A DNA stretch of 64,000 nucleotides from Taeniopygia guttata. Lineage: Eukaryota > Chordata > Aves > Passeriformes > Estrildidae. How positions within the stretch are numbered: the stretch's first letter is position 1; each line of letters begins with the position of its first letter. The notes under the pieces are model-generated. The model was not told the DNA's origin, searched no databases, and was given only the letters and a program-made list of their open reading frames with translations. The stretch lies in the NCBI RefSeq assembly GCF_048771995.1, contig NC_133063.1, forward strand, positions 9,774,001 to 9,838,000, written 5' to 3'. Both the position numbers and the translations under genes were made by a program. Shown here piece by piece: positions 47,746 through 59,759 of the stretch.

Positions 47746-47832
47746 TACACTATCAGTCTAAACAAACTAGAAACTACGAGCTATCAACTAGAAACTAGAA
47801 ACTACAAAAAACACCAATGGCCTCTTGCAGGG

Positions 47833-50800
47833 CTAGTATCTCCTGTCGGCCATAAACTGCTGCGTCGCCATGATCAGAGGCGTCAGGCTGGAGGTCGGCT
47901 TGGCTGAGGTTACAAAAGGATGCTGCCCAAAGAGAAAAAGAAGACATTAATTTCTACTGACCTCACAGGCTGAAACTGGCTTTCTCTGGCAAGCAGAAAG
48001 ATACACAAAGGAGGGCATTCTGTGCACCTCTGTCTCCACATCCAGGACCATGCTACATGAGCCAAACATGGCTCCCAATCCCACAAATCCATTAACCCAG
48101 ATGGCTTCAGATGAAAGAGATTTGGTCTAGGCGACCTGGAAAGGCTCCTTCCAACCCATACCAGGCCAGGATTCTCCTCTGTTTTCCTTTGAAAAGCCCC
48201 CAGACTGGAGATTCTCAGGAGCAGGGCCCATCTGCCGCCTTGGACTTGAGCAGACGAGGAGCCCCTGGCAGCGGGCGGCCGGCGCACCCGGCAGCCGCTT
48301 TGCCTTTTACCTGCAGAAGTTCCTGGGCAGACCAGCGCCTGTCCTCGTCCGTCTCCAGGCAGCAGCACAGAAAGTCTCGCAGCCAAGCCGACTGTTGCCT
48401 GGGCTTCTGCAGCTTCGGGGTGCCCCTGGTGCTTATCAGCTGCTGAACCTGGAGAAGAAGGAAATGCCATGCTCCACCTGTCTCCTTCACACGCCAAACT
48501 GCTCACACAGACCCCACTGGACAAGCTCAACTCCCCAGTGGCTCTTTACTCCCTGCCAGAGGGAGGGAGATACCTTTCCTACCCCTACTAAAAGAACCCA
48601 AAGCCAGAGGCAGCCGTAGCCAGTCCAACATGCAAAGGCTCTTGCCTTGATCCCAGATTTCATTGGCTGGTGGAATTAGGAGCAACTCCATCAGCAGCAG
48701 CACACTTTGCCTCTCTCAGCACTGACACCAGCTCTACAGGTGAGGTGGAAGACAGACTTTAATCTAACTTTACTATTTCCAAGGATTCCTCCCATAAAAT
48801 GCAGCTCACTGCTCCTTTAGGTAAAGCTGCTCACTGCTCTCTTAGGCAAAGCTTCCATCAAGGAAAAGGCATTGTGATTTTCTTGTGCTATTCATGATGA
48901 AATGCCAAGGGGATAATCTGGGCAAGAAGCATAAGAGACTATGCAGCCTGGCACCTATCATTGTCAGGTGTTAGCAAGCTTCCCAGGCAGCAGAATGGGA
49001 GTAGATTTAGTCAGAGTGACAGGAGCATCTGAGGGTAGTTGCAGCGTACCGTGCGGGAGGTGTTCATCAGGTAAGGAGGTGCTCCTTCCACCATCTCGAT
49101 CCCCACAATTCCAAAGGACCAGATGTCCACTTTGGGGCCGTAGGGCTTCCCTGTGAAAATTTCTGGCGCCATCCAGTGAGTAGTCCCAACAGCTGATCTT
49201 CGTTTCCTCTGCTCAGCGGTGAGCTGAGCAGCAAGGCCAAAATCAGCTGAGGAGAAAAAACACTCACATCAAGCCAGCTTGAAAAAGGAAAGCAAAGAAA
49301 AGAATTCCCCACTGAATCAATGTCTAAGAAGGCAGTATGGAATCTAGCTGTACCAGGGGCATGCTGCTATTCCTCGAGCCTGCAGCTGAGGAAATACGCA
49401 ATTGGCCACTTTGCAAAAGCCCCCGACTTCAGGCAGTGGCTTTTAGTCCCCTGAAGCTATTAGACTGCTGCTGCCTTGCTGGGGAAGGGACACACACAAG
49501 GCAAAGGCACTCCTGACCCCTTCTGCCCAGCTACAGCTCCCTGCACCTTGTGGCTGTGCTCTGCGCTCACAGCAGGGCAGCCTGCACTGCCACAGGCACC
49601 AGGGAAGCGGCAGCACCCAAAGGCAGCCCCACACCGCAGCCCGCCACGGCTGAGCCTGGCCAGCAACACCCACCCAACTTGACAGAGCCGTCCAAGCCCA
49701 GGAGAATGTTGTGGCTTTTGATGTCTCGGTGGATCACTTGCTTGGAGTGAAGGAAATCCAGGCCTTGCAGGCACTGAGAGAGGAAAAAGGAACACGAGCC
49801 TGAGTGGATTGCGTCCCACAAGCAGGGCAGTGGCACACCTGCAAGACTGACTTCCTGGGGGTTGGTGAGCCATGGCAGGCCAGGCTGCTGGGAAAGGCAG
49901 CAGAGCTGGCTGCTCCAACACGAGGACAGCAGAGCTTTTCTAAGGCCGTGGCTGTTTGCTTTTGAAAGGGAAAGGGCAATTGTTGCTCTGGCCAGTGCCC
50001 TGCAAACACAGACTCAAGGTGCACTGCTGCAGTGCCTGTACTCTCTGCAGCCAGACAACAGTGTCTGCTTTTGCAAACACCACTTGGGGTGCAAGGCTCT
50101 CCTTTGAGGCTGAGCTCTGTGAGAGTCCTGTGAGTATCTCTTTGTCTTTGCCACTTGCTCAACATGGTGCCACCAGCCATTTTGCTCTTGTGGGGAAGGA
50201 ATGCAGCACTCACAGGCTCCAGGCAAAGCTTTAGAGAGGCAAACACAAACACACTAGAAGAAGGGCAGGCACATTGGCAGGCACTTCATCTGCTCTTGCT
50301 ACTGCCAGGCGTAAGAGAAAGGCAGAAAGGAAGCTTGGAAGGGGAAATCTCTCCTCTCCTTATCACCCATTTGGAAGGGCTGTCCCGACCAAGCCATGGG
50401 AAGAAACAAGCGCCATCCCTTACCTCCCGAGAGACAGCTGCTATCTCTCCTTCTGCCATATGAGTCTCCCTAATGACATCGTGTAAAGAACCTCCGTCCA
50501 TGTATTCCATCACCAGCCAGAGTTCCTCATCCACCAGGTAGCTGAAAGGAGGAAAACACAGCCTGGAGATGAAGGTGTGCACTTACATGACCTGATGGAT
50601 TCTGGCTCCTGTGTCTCTCTCAGAGGAAGACAGGAGGAATAGTCATTCACAATGCTCTACAGGGCTTGAACTGGTATCCACACCAATGCAACAGGCCAAG
50701 GGAAATACAATCTACAGTGCTTTGTCAGCACTGGAGACCCGTGGGAAAAAATCAAATGCCAAAACAAATGAAACCATGTGGAGAGAGGACAGGAACTTTG

Positions 50801-53800
50801 AGGCTGTTGGCTCAGTGAGACAGGGCCAAAGCTGATCTTTGAAAGCACACTTCAAACTAGGTATGCCAGCAAAGATGAATGCAGCCCCAATGCAATCTCC
50901 TCCCAGGACGCTGTAGATCAGCCCAGAAGCAGGAATTAACAGCTCCATCCTCTGCCAGCCACCAAAGGAGTGGTTGAACTTCTGGCTTGCAGGATGTGAA
51001 TGACCTTTCATGGCAGAACAGCAGAACCACTCACCTGTCTACAAAGGTCACAAGATTGGCATTCTTATTGCCACGCATGATCTGGATTTCATTCAGGCAC
51101 ACCTCCCTGTTGCTCTCTTCCAGGAGACTTATTTTCTTTATGGCCACCTAAAACAACATGGAAAACATGAACCAAAGTTGGTGGCACAGAACCACCAGGG
51201 GAACACGGAGACAGTGATGATGGGGTGACAGAGCTGGGCTGGGCCAAGCTGCCTTGTGGCTGGACATCAGACCGCTTGCTTGGGCACCTCCCAGGACAAA
51301 GAGCCAGATAGCCTTTGCCTTGGAAACCTGGCAGAAACATGGTCTATGCTGTCCACCTCAAAGCTCTAACAACACTCACCGTTCCCACAGACTTCCCCCA
51401 TGGCTTTACTTGATCATCCCCATTTTCATTCACACACCTCTTGCAAGCAGAAAGTCAATTTCTGCCAGAAAACATGGAGCAAAACTGCTGGACAACCTCT
51501 AGGGGGCTTGATCATTCCACTGGCATTCTCCCTTTCACAGCAACAAAGCAAACTCTTCCAGACATGACAGATCAAATGCTGTCCTAAAACAGTCCTGCAG
51601 AAGCTGTGGCGCTGCTTGACGCTTACCTCTTCTCCTGTGGCAGTCTCCACTGCCATGCACACCGTGCCAAAACCCCTAGAAACAAAACGGCCGCAGAGAA
51701 AGAAGAAGTCCTTTAGTCCCTGCAAGTGCAGGAATCCACAGTACAAGAGGAAAAAAGTCCAGGGACAAAGAGTAAATGGAAAGAACTGTGGCTGCACTCA
51801 CCCTCTGCCAATTGTTTCCAGTTCTGTGTATTTAGCCTCAGGATCTCCCTCGCTCACCAGCATCTCTGTAAAAATCCCAAGGAAAGATGCTCCCTTCAAA
51901 AGAGATCCCACCGTGCAGCAGATCAGAAAGGCAGCCCCACTCTCTGGGACACTGCGCCCTTTCAACTCACTCCCTCAGGAAACAACACCACCACCACACC
52001 GCCACCACCTAAAAAACAACAGCAGCAGGACAAGCAGCCCTGCAGCACAGATGGCCTGTCCAAAACTAGAAGTCTAAACTAAAATCTAAGCACATCAAGA
52101 AACAGTCAGAGGAGACAGGGATCAGAAAAGTGTAAGCAAGAGAAGTGATTGTTGCCTACAGACATTAAGGCAGGCAGCAGGACAAACACAACCTTTCTGT
52201 TCGGGCAATGAACACTCTGGGACATTCAACAAAAGATTTAATCCTTGCAAACATGCAAGGCATCTTGGCTTCTGGAATCCAGTTTTATCAACAGCTGCCC
52301 TTTCCAGAACAGGAAGAATATTGCAAAGTGCCTCCAGCAGAGCTAGGAACTCCAGCTTGAAGCAGGACTTTGCCTAAACAATGCCCTTCTGCCGCTCAAG
52401 AGCAGCAGCTGATGTTCTACCCTACTGTGATGTGCCTTGGGAATGAGGTCCCTCAGTTTTTAGGACAGGCTGAGCTCTGAAGATGACCTTGGCCTTGCCC
52501 CACAGGAGCTGGGCCCCACAGGAGCTCCTGGAGGCCTCCTCATTTGCTCGGTCACAGCCTCCTGCTCAGCCAGAAACAATCTCTGCTCTGCCTTTTGCCT
52601 AGAGGGAAGCTCAGGCAAGGCCAAACCAGGCCCAGCTGCCCTCCGAGGCAGGAGCAGCAGCCCATTGATCCCTCCCCACCTCAGAGCACAGCAACAGCTC
52701 CTGTGGGGAGGCCTCAGGAGCTGGCACTCAGCTGAGGAGGAACAGGAGCTGGGACAGCTCTTGCTGACACACGCACGCACACACCAGGCACTGCTGCGGC
52801 ACACAAGGGTCACAAAGGACGTACTCAGCATGGCCAGGCACTTGTCCTCTGTCCTCTCTCCCAGCAGCTCCCTGCTGCCAGAGGAACTAGTCGTGCTCCA
52901 GGTGCACGAGCTGCTCCTGCTTGAGTTTCCAGCTTGGGCACTGGAGGCTTCTTCAGCTGCAGCTTGTGCAGGTGCCACGACAGAGGAGCTGGAGCTCTGG
53001 GACAAGAAATTAATTTAGGTCACAAATGTGCCTGGCAGAGATGCCCCTCCGATCTCATTTCAAATGCAAGCCCTGAGGAAGATGCTGCTGGCCACATCCA
53101 GGGCTCTTCACCTCTCAGCTTTTGCAGCCCACTTCTCCAGCTCAAGGCCCCGAACCCAAAGCCTGCTTTTACATGAGGGACAAAATGTCACCAAAGACAC
53201 TGCTAACCCAAACAGGCACTTACTGATGCTGGCTGCTCAGGCCACGGGCTGACAGCAGCAGCAGGTTCATTGGCACCTTCCTCCTCTTCAGCCTCTGCCT
53301 CGGGTGCAGAGGCAGCCGGAGCAGGTGCTGGCGCTGCCCTTGTGCTCTGTGCACAGACAGCAGCAGGAGGGTCAGGAAAGAACCTGTCATTCAGAGCCTT
53401 ACGTCTCTTCAGCTACAGGCCCCGCTGCATCTCAGCTGTTCCTTTAGCTGCTGACTTTGGCTGTTCTGTGGGGAGGGCCAGGTCCCTTCTGGGGACAGTG
53501 TCTCCTCATATCCTGCAAGGCTGTGAACTGCACCTTTGCACTACTCTCTTCACTGGGGACAAGGAGCCTGCACAGCCCCTGGGCACAGAGGGCCTCACTT
53601 GTACCCCAGGAGCATCCAAAGACATCCTATTGCTACCTCTTGTCTCTTGCTGAGAAAAATTCCCAGCCCCTGTCAGAACAGTAGGGAAGTGAGGCCTAAA
53701 TGTCCAAGTTCCACACCCCTTCTCCCGGCCTCACAGGCTGGGGGAAGTGCTCTGGGAGAGCTGGAAAGATTCCAGTCCTCAGCATCTTCAGCCAGGCAGG

Positions 53801-54260
53801 GCAGGTGCTGTCTGCTCAGAAACTTGCAGCTCTGCTTTGCTCCAGCCACAGGACTAGCCAGAGCTGCCACTTACTGATGCTGGATGCTCAGGCCCTGCAG
53901 TGGCAGCAGGTGCACTTTGGTGGGAATCTTCCTCCCATTTGGCCTCTTCTTCAGGAAGACATGCATCCAGAGGAGGCTCAGAGGTCTGTTTTGGGCTCTG
54001 CAGATAGACAGCAGTGTCAGGGACAGGGAACCTCTCTATTCAGCTCTGGAGCCAGATGCACTAAGGAGAAATCATCTGCAGAGAAATGGCATTCTAATTG
54101 TTCAAACTCAAGTCAAATGGGCCAGTTAGATGGGACTGCACTCTCTTGTACAGGAGAACTTCCATCATGGCTTCAAGCACCAAGCAACCCCACTTTCAGC
54201 TGCTTAAAAGGTCTGTAAAGGAACTGGAGAAACAGCCTGGGATCCAACTCCTCCTGCAGA

Positions 54261-54329
<69 letters not shown>

Positions 54330-55489
54330 AAAGAGCCTGGACTGTTCTTTCATTCATCCAACCAGGCTGGCACTGGACTGCACCAAGCCCAACTCACAGC
54401 TTGCTCCACAATTGTCAAATGCTACCAACGTCAAAGGTTCCTTTCCCACTCACCCAAGGAGCGGATTCTCTCCAGGCACGGGTGATGTGACCTGCAAGAC
54501 AAAAGGGAAAAAGAAGCAGATGCTGTAAGGAAACTGCCTGTGCTGGGCAAGCCCACCAAATAGTCAGCAACCAAAGACAGAGCATTCTGCTTTCACTCCA
54601 TCACTCCAGCAGCAACCCTTGTGTCACACAGCAAGGCAACAGCACAAACTACTGCCTCGTGTCTACATTTTGTTCCCTTTGGCCTCTCAACCCATAGAAA
54701 CTCGAGACTGAGAAAGTCCCAGTGGTTCTGCAACAGGCATTCCAGCTTCTGCCCCACCGCAACCAGCAGGAGCTACAGCTCCTCTCTTCCCTGGATTTCA
54801 GTTTTCTGAAGGGATTGCATGCAGCAATTGCCATGAGCTTACTGAAAACCCTTCCCCAAAAAAGCTTCACCCAAGTCCCCTTTAGCCATGGTGGCAGTTC
54901 TGTGGTGACACAGCGCAGGAACAGCTCCTGGGTTCAGAAGCATACAAGAACTGCTCTGAAATGTCCATCTCAGAGGCCTTTTCCAAGCTGATCCCGTGAT
55001 TTCACCCCAGAAGGAATGGCTCTTTTAGCACTCAGGAAGTGTCAAGTTCCACAGGCACATGCTGGGATGAGGGAATGCAGACAAGAAGACTTGAACTGAG
55101 GGACTTTCCCTCAGTGCTGGAGAGCAGTGCACAGCTTTTCCAAGGACTCCCGCCAAGCCCTCCCAGTCCTCTTATCTTGGAAGTTGTCTGGCTTGAGTCA
55201 GCAAACGGAGGAGATTCCAGACCCCATGGGCACAGGCTATGCCACGGGAGGAGCGGAGCCCCTGCCGGCTACATTACAAATGCTGCCCAGGCCCCTCTGG
55301 CTAGAGACACCCTCTTCTTAGCTGCAGCTGCTGACAGCAGCTTTACCCAACTCAAGGCCTCTTGGTGGCATTTTGGTGTCCATATGCCACACTGCACAAA
55401 ACAGTCCACTTACGTGCCAGCTGGGTGAAAAAGTACCCAGAATAGGCCACAGAGAAAGCCGTGCAAACTGCAGCACACACTCTCTCCAT
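47833..55489 (-). CDS. PAK3-like Ser/Thr kinase, unit 2, complete 466-codon frame
   Basis: Paralogue of the unit 1 gene. Coding exons in gene order are 55489-55414, 54491-54454, 53997-53875, 53346-53224, 52996-52825, 51865-51802, 51675-51627, 51147-51035, 50541-50424, 49773-49674, 49246-49050, 48448-48311 and 47922-47833. Sizes equal those in unit 1 and all splice sites are kept. The exons around 50.4-50.5, 49.7 and 48.3-48.4 kb are identical to unit 1 by eye. Visible protein differences include Phe to Cys in the hydrophobic N-terminus (CAAVCTAF), Asn/Ser to Ser/Arg changes in the Ser-rich exon, and RKRRSAVGT in place of SKRSSAVGT in the activation loop. All catalytic motifs ([18 protein letters not shown]) remain. 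Since frame and splice sites are intact, a working gene is likely. Confidence 0.85.
54263..54328 (-). repeat. Intronic (CAG)22 triplet repeat, unit 2
   Basis: (CTG)22 on +, one unit longer than in unit 1, at the same place in the intron between coding exons 2 and 3. Confidence 0.95.
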
Positions 55490-56716
55490 GGCCTGAGCAG
55501 CGCTGCCCAAGTCTGCACCAGAAAACGCCTGCGGGGAAAAACCAAAAATCCTGCGAGTCCTGCTGGCAGAGACCTCGGCGATCAGCAGGTTCTGCCTGCA
55601 GTGAGCGTGCCACAGAGCTGCTCTGCTCACTGAGCCCTGCCGGGCCTGGGCACAGCAACTTTGCCTTGGCAACGCTGGGATGCGGCCCCTGACATCACAA
55701 TAGCAGCCACCCTGGGCTGGTTTGTGAACTCACAGAGTGCAGGGAACCAGATCTTCCCTACAGCTCAGGCCAAAAAAAGGCTGCAAAGCTCTCCTCTGCT
55801 ACAAAGCAAGACAAAAAGCCCTCCTAGTCCATAAGCTACTGCTCAAGGCATCTAAGAGTAACTCCAAGAACACACTAATCCCCTATAGCCCACCCGGAGA
55901 AATCGAGCACTGAGAAGGGAGCGGGATGTGAGGAACCACATCAGTGCTCTTTGGCCACTAATGCTTCTGAGCAAAAACCAGAAGGCTTCTTCCAGTTGGA
56001 CCTTGCTCAGTTCAGGAAAGCAGCAAACAAGGAGAAGCACTACTTCAATTACATTTAGAGGTTTCTCCTAGCTACAGAGACCAGGTCATGGATCTTTCAG
56101 CACTGTTTATTCATTTTACATCACAGCCATGGGTGTGATTTCAGCAGGGAAATGCCATGACCACAAATGCAAGGGGGATCCTTCTTTCTGGTTCCCTCTA
56201 GCAGAGAGGCCCTGGGACCAAAGCACCACCACCATTTCCCTGCCAGTTCTGTCCTTCCACAGTAGTTTTTAGGCCACGGGGTTGAGATGAGTGGCACAGA
56301 AGTGACAGCTCTGACACACAACTGAAACCATCAGGGCCAGGGTGGCACGTGGGACTGTTTTTCCGCTCCAGCAGAACAGTGCAGTCCAGAGTGGTGACAC
56401 TGATACCAAGTGAGTTCAGCCAAGCCAAAAGGGAGTCCAGCCAAGCCCAGTGGAGCCCAGCAGGGTGGTAGGAAGAGGCAGTGGAGCGGCAGATCCGATT
56501 CCCACCTGCACGCCCAGCGTGGGGGACTGATGGTAGCGGCAGGGAGAGACACCCATCACCATCGCCGCTGCCACCATCTGCCGCGTCCTCGCCCCCAACC
56601 ACTGATCTCCAGTCCACTCAGCCCCAGCTAGCTCTCCAAGGGGCGTGTAGGGCAGCAAGAAGCACTCCCTGCTGGACCTGGATGGGCTTTGGGGAATGCC
56701 TCCATTGCTCCCAAGG
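55490..56716 (-). promoter_or_regulatory. 5' region of PAK3-like gene 2
   Basis: Counterpart of 44943-46189. It differs from unit 1 mainly by a short deletion (GTGCCAAACAGAGCTCTG region absent near 56540). No other gene was recognised. Confidence 0.4.
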
Positions 56717-57219
56717 CGTAGCTGATCCCACTGGCGAATAACAAAGAGTTTCTTGTCAGGGGTAGAACTCCAAAGCTTTATGGAGGCGGCAAAGAGCCCA
56801 ACTGCACCTGATCACAACCTGCTGACAAGAGCACCAGAGAGGTGCAAACCACCAATTAAATACAGAGAAGGAGGAGAACTGCCTCGCCAATGAGAAAACA
56901 GTAAGGAGTGGCTCTTGTACAAACTGACAATGAGGGTATCCAATGAGGGAGGAAAGGGGAAGGGGCCCCAGGCCCTCACCCAACCACCTGACGCTCTGGA
57001 TGGAAGCTTCAAGATGTAAGGGAAGGCACACCGAGTGATGGACAAAGCATCTGGGAGGAGACAGGGGAATGTCTCTGTACTTACAGGGTGATGGACACTT
57101 GAGGAGGGATGGGAAAACTAGGGATAAACCAAAGGGGCACAGAGGGGTACAAGGGGATAAACCATTTTAAAATCGAAATACAATGAAAATACAATAAAGT
57201 ATAAAAACACAACTCCACA
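56717..57219 (-). mobile_element. Solo LTR (503 bp) upstream of PAK3-like gene 2
   Basis: Same LTR as at 46190-46692, at the same place and length. Its 3' end has lost the terminal CA (GATCAGCTACG), and the poly(A) signal reads CATAAAGC in place of AATAAAGC. Confidence 0.65.
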
Positions 57220-57641
57220 ATCGGGGACTGCTAATACAACAGGAAAGCAGGAGCAGAGTTGAGGCCTGTCACAAAGTGGGTTAGGGTAGAATCTGGGGAG
57301 GCATGGCCAGTGCCCTCCTGGCAAGGGCATGGAAAAGGAGGGCAGATGGCAGATGGCTGGTGGCTGGCCTGTGCTCTTGAGCAGGTTCCATCTCCAGTCC
57401 TGTCCTTCTCAAGGATAGTGGGTACAGGGACGTGGTGGATGAATACGAAAACTGGAAAAGGAAGTCTGTTAAATATTGTGCAACTAAAATTTAAATTTAA
57501 ATGATCATCAAATATACTGTCAATTGCCACAAAACATCGCACAGTAAATGATTTTGAATCATCACTATATGATGACTATGTATCTATATATATAGATAGC
57601 TATACTATATCTATATATTATATACTAATAATGTATCAAAG
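57220..57641. repeat. Array spacer, unit 2 (first part)
   Basis: Homologous to 46693-47135. It is interrupted at 57642 by the insertion and continues at 59056. Confidence 0.8.
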
Positions 57642-59055
57642 TGTCATGGTTTGACACGGGAAGAGAATTTTTTTTTTAGAAGGAAGAGGTTCACCAGTCA
57701 GGGGTCAGGTTTATATACTGACACTTGGGGTGACTAATTGAAGGTGGACACGCCTCTGAGAACACAGAGGGGTTAAAAGTGGAATTCCCAGGAGGACTCG
57801 TTCTTCTTTGGTTCCGGTCATCGCATGATACGGACCTCCCCCCCCCAGCCCGGGCTGGGTGGGGGAGGAGAGCCATGCGGCCTACACAGGTAGGCCAGGA
57901 GGTAAAGGATCGGAACCGACTGGGTCAGCTCCTGCAGATGGAAGGGTAGAGAAATCTGGGATGTCTCCGTTCCCCCCCCCAGAGTCTCTCTCTCTCTCAA
58001 GAGAGAAAAAAGAGACTCGGTGGTTTTATCAGCAGTTTGCCGCAGGGAAGGAGAAGAACGGGGGGGGGCCGCAAGGTGCCCAGCCGGGCTGTGGGAGCTG
58101 GAGCCTGGGCAGCGAGCCATCCTTGGGAATTGGGACTTTTAACTCTTCCTGAGAAATGAAGGCTTTATGAAATATTACTCCTCCTGAATTTGAAGAAAAG
58201 AGAGACAGCTTGAAACCTCAGATGTTCAGAGAAGAAGGTTGGGGGCAGATGATAGAGTGGCCTTTGGCTGGACTCTGCTTGTTTACCATAGACTGAACCA
58301 CTCTTTCTTTTAAGAGGGACTGCATTTTAGGGGGATGCATTGGTGAGCTAAGAGACCTTCTGCAGCAACTACCAGTTTTGGAGTGGACAGAGAGAGAGAG
58401 CTGAGGAGGGTGTGAGGATGCCCTCCATCTTCAGGAAGAAGAGAAGGCGATCTCTGTCTTTTGGACCCTCGGCCCCAGGGGAAAATGGGGGGGACTCTAG
58501 TCCCAAATTGTGATACTGGACTGTTGTTCCTGGTGGTCCTTGGCGAAGCATCCTTAAAGGGGCCCTATAAGCAGTCTCTGTCCATGCACGGTGGTGAGAG
58601 CACTGTGACATGGAGAGGAGAGTGTCACACTGGCTGGTGTGTCTGGGCGGTGCCACGTGTGACATTGGAAACACAAAAGGTGGCAGTTGTGTTTCCTGGG
58701 GGTCTATGGTTGCAAGGGGGACTCCTCTCTTCCCCGATGGACTCAGTATTGATTATATTGAAGGGTGAAAACTTGATTAAGGATCCAAATGAGTCTCGCT
58801 GGGGTTTGGTGGAGTTGGGTGGAGAGAGGAGAAATGTTTTAGAAAGTTTTCATTTCGAATTTTGTGTGTTTTTTTTTCCTTTCCTTTCTTTTCCTTTTAT
58901 AGTAGTAGTAGTAGTAGTAGTAGTGTAATAAAGCTTTTTCCTTTGTTATTAAGTTTGGTCTGCTTTGCTCTGTCCTTGATCACATTTCACAGCATTTGAT
59001 TGGTAAGTTGTATTTTCATGGGGCGCTGGCATTGTGCCAGCGTCAAACCATGACA
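57642..59055 (+). mobile_element. 1414-bp LTR-like insertion with 14-bp inverted ends
   Basis: The ends are TGTCATGGTTTGAC and its exact inverse GTCAAACCATGACA. The flanks CAAAG (57637-57641) and CAAAC (59056-59060) form an imperfect 5-bp target-site duplication. Unit 1 has the uninterrupted site GTATCAAACGTACATTG, which proves an insertion. TTTATATACTG near 57711 and AATAAAGC at 58927 give TATA and poly(A) positions on +. The length is large for an LTR and no coding domain was recognised, so a non-autonomous element is also possible. Confidence 0.75.
58901..58924. repeat. (AGT)n microsatellite
   Basis: Eight AGT units within the insertion, just before its AATAAA. Confidence 0.9.
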
Positions 59056-59673
59056 CAAACGTACATTGAAACAAAAAACCAGAGTCCATGGGAGAGTTTA
59101 AAGTCTAGGGGACAAGATAAGGGAAAGGTTAAAATCTAAAGGACATTCTTCCAGGGCATAGCCCCAAGAAGTCCTCCAGCAGGCCCACAGGCCTCCACAG
59201 TGGCTCACGCAGCTCCAAACTGCACAAGTCTTCACTCCCACATGTTGGCCTTAGTTCCCGTGGCAGAACTTGCCTTCCCACGGGACGCTCACCTGTGCCC
59301 GAGCCTGTGGAGAAGCCCGGCTCCCTCCCCCTCTGCCCACAGCAGCACAGACACTCCCAACCTTTCCCAAGAGCTGCAACACAACCACAGCCACAGCAGC
59401 ATGCCCTGCACTGCCACCACTGCTCTGCTCCATTTTGCCCCACTCTGCTCCTCTAGTCACTGCTGCCAGCCTGTCTCTCCACTAGAGGTTGTGGCCTGGA
59501 GGCACCAAGGTCAGAAGACCTTTGCCCACTTCCAGACCATGCCACAAACCCCAAAGATGGCTTTTCCCACATTTAAGAAACACCTGACCATTCAGAAGCA
59601 AATTTAGAGCTTATGCACAGCATGAGAACAAAGGGAGGCTTCCAGCACAGTGAAGGTTTTATGTATTATCGTA

Positions 59674-59679
59674 TTTATT
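59674..59679 (-). terminator. AATAAA signal of PAK3-like gene 3
   Basis: TTTATT on +, about 85 bp after the stop codon, at the place equivalent to that in units 1 and 2. Confidence 0.5.
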
Positions 59680-59759
59680 TACACTATCAGTCTAAACAGA
59701 CTAGAAACTAGGAGCTATCAACTAGAAACTACAAAAAACACCAATGGCCTCTTGCAAAG

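Larger units (their letters stand above)
47346..59279. repeat. Kinase array unit 2
   Basis: Second direct unit, with the same order as unit 1. It differs from unit 1 by the missing 600-bp block near the 3' end, a 22-bp deletion in the intron near 50672, one more CTG triplet, a short deletion near 56540 and a 1414-bp insertion at 57642. Offset to unit 3 is 11927 bp at the gene end. Confidence 0.9.

Noticed and set aside
58461..58928. 155-aa ORF inside the 1.4-kb insertion
   Set aside because: No recognisable domain, ends in an AGT microsatellite, and found in only one copy.
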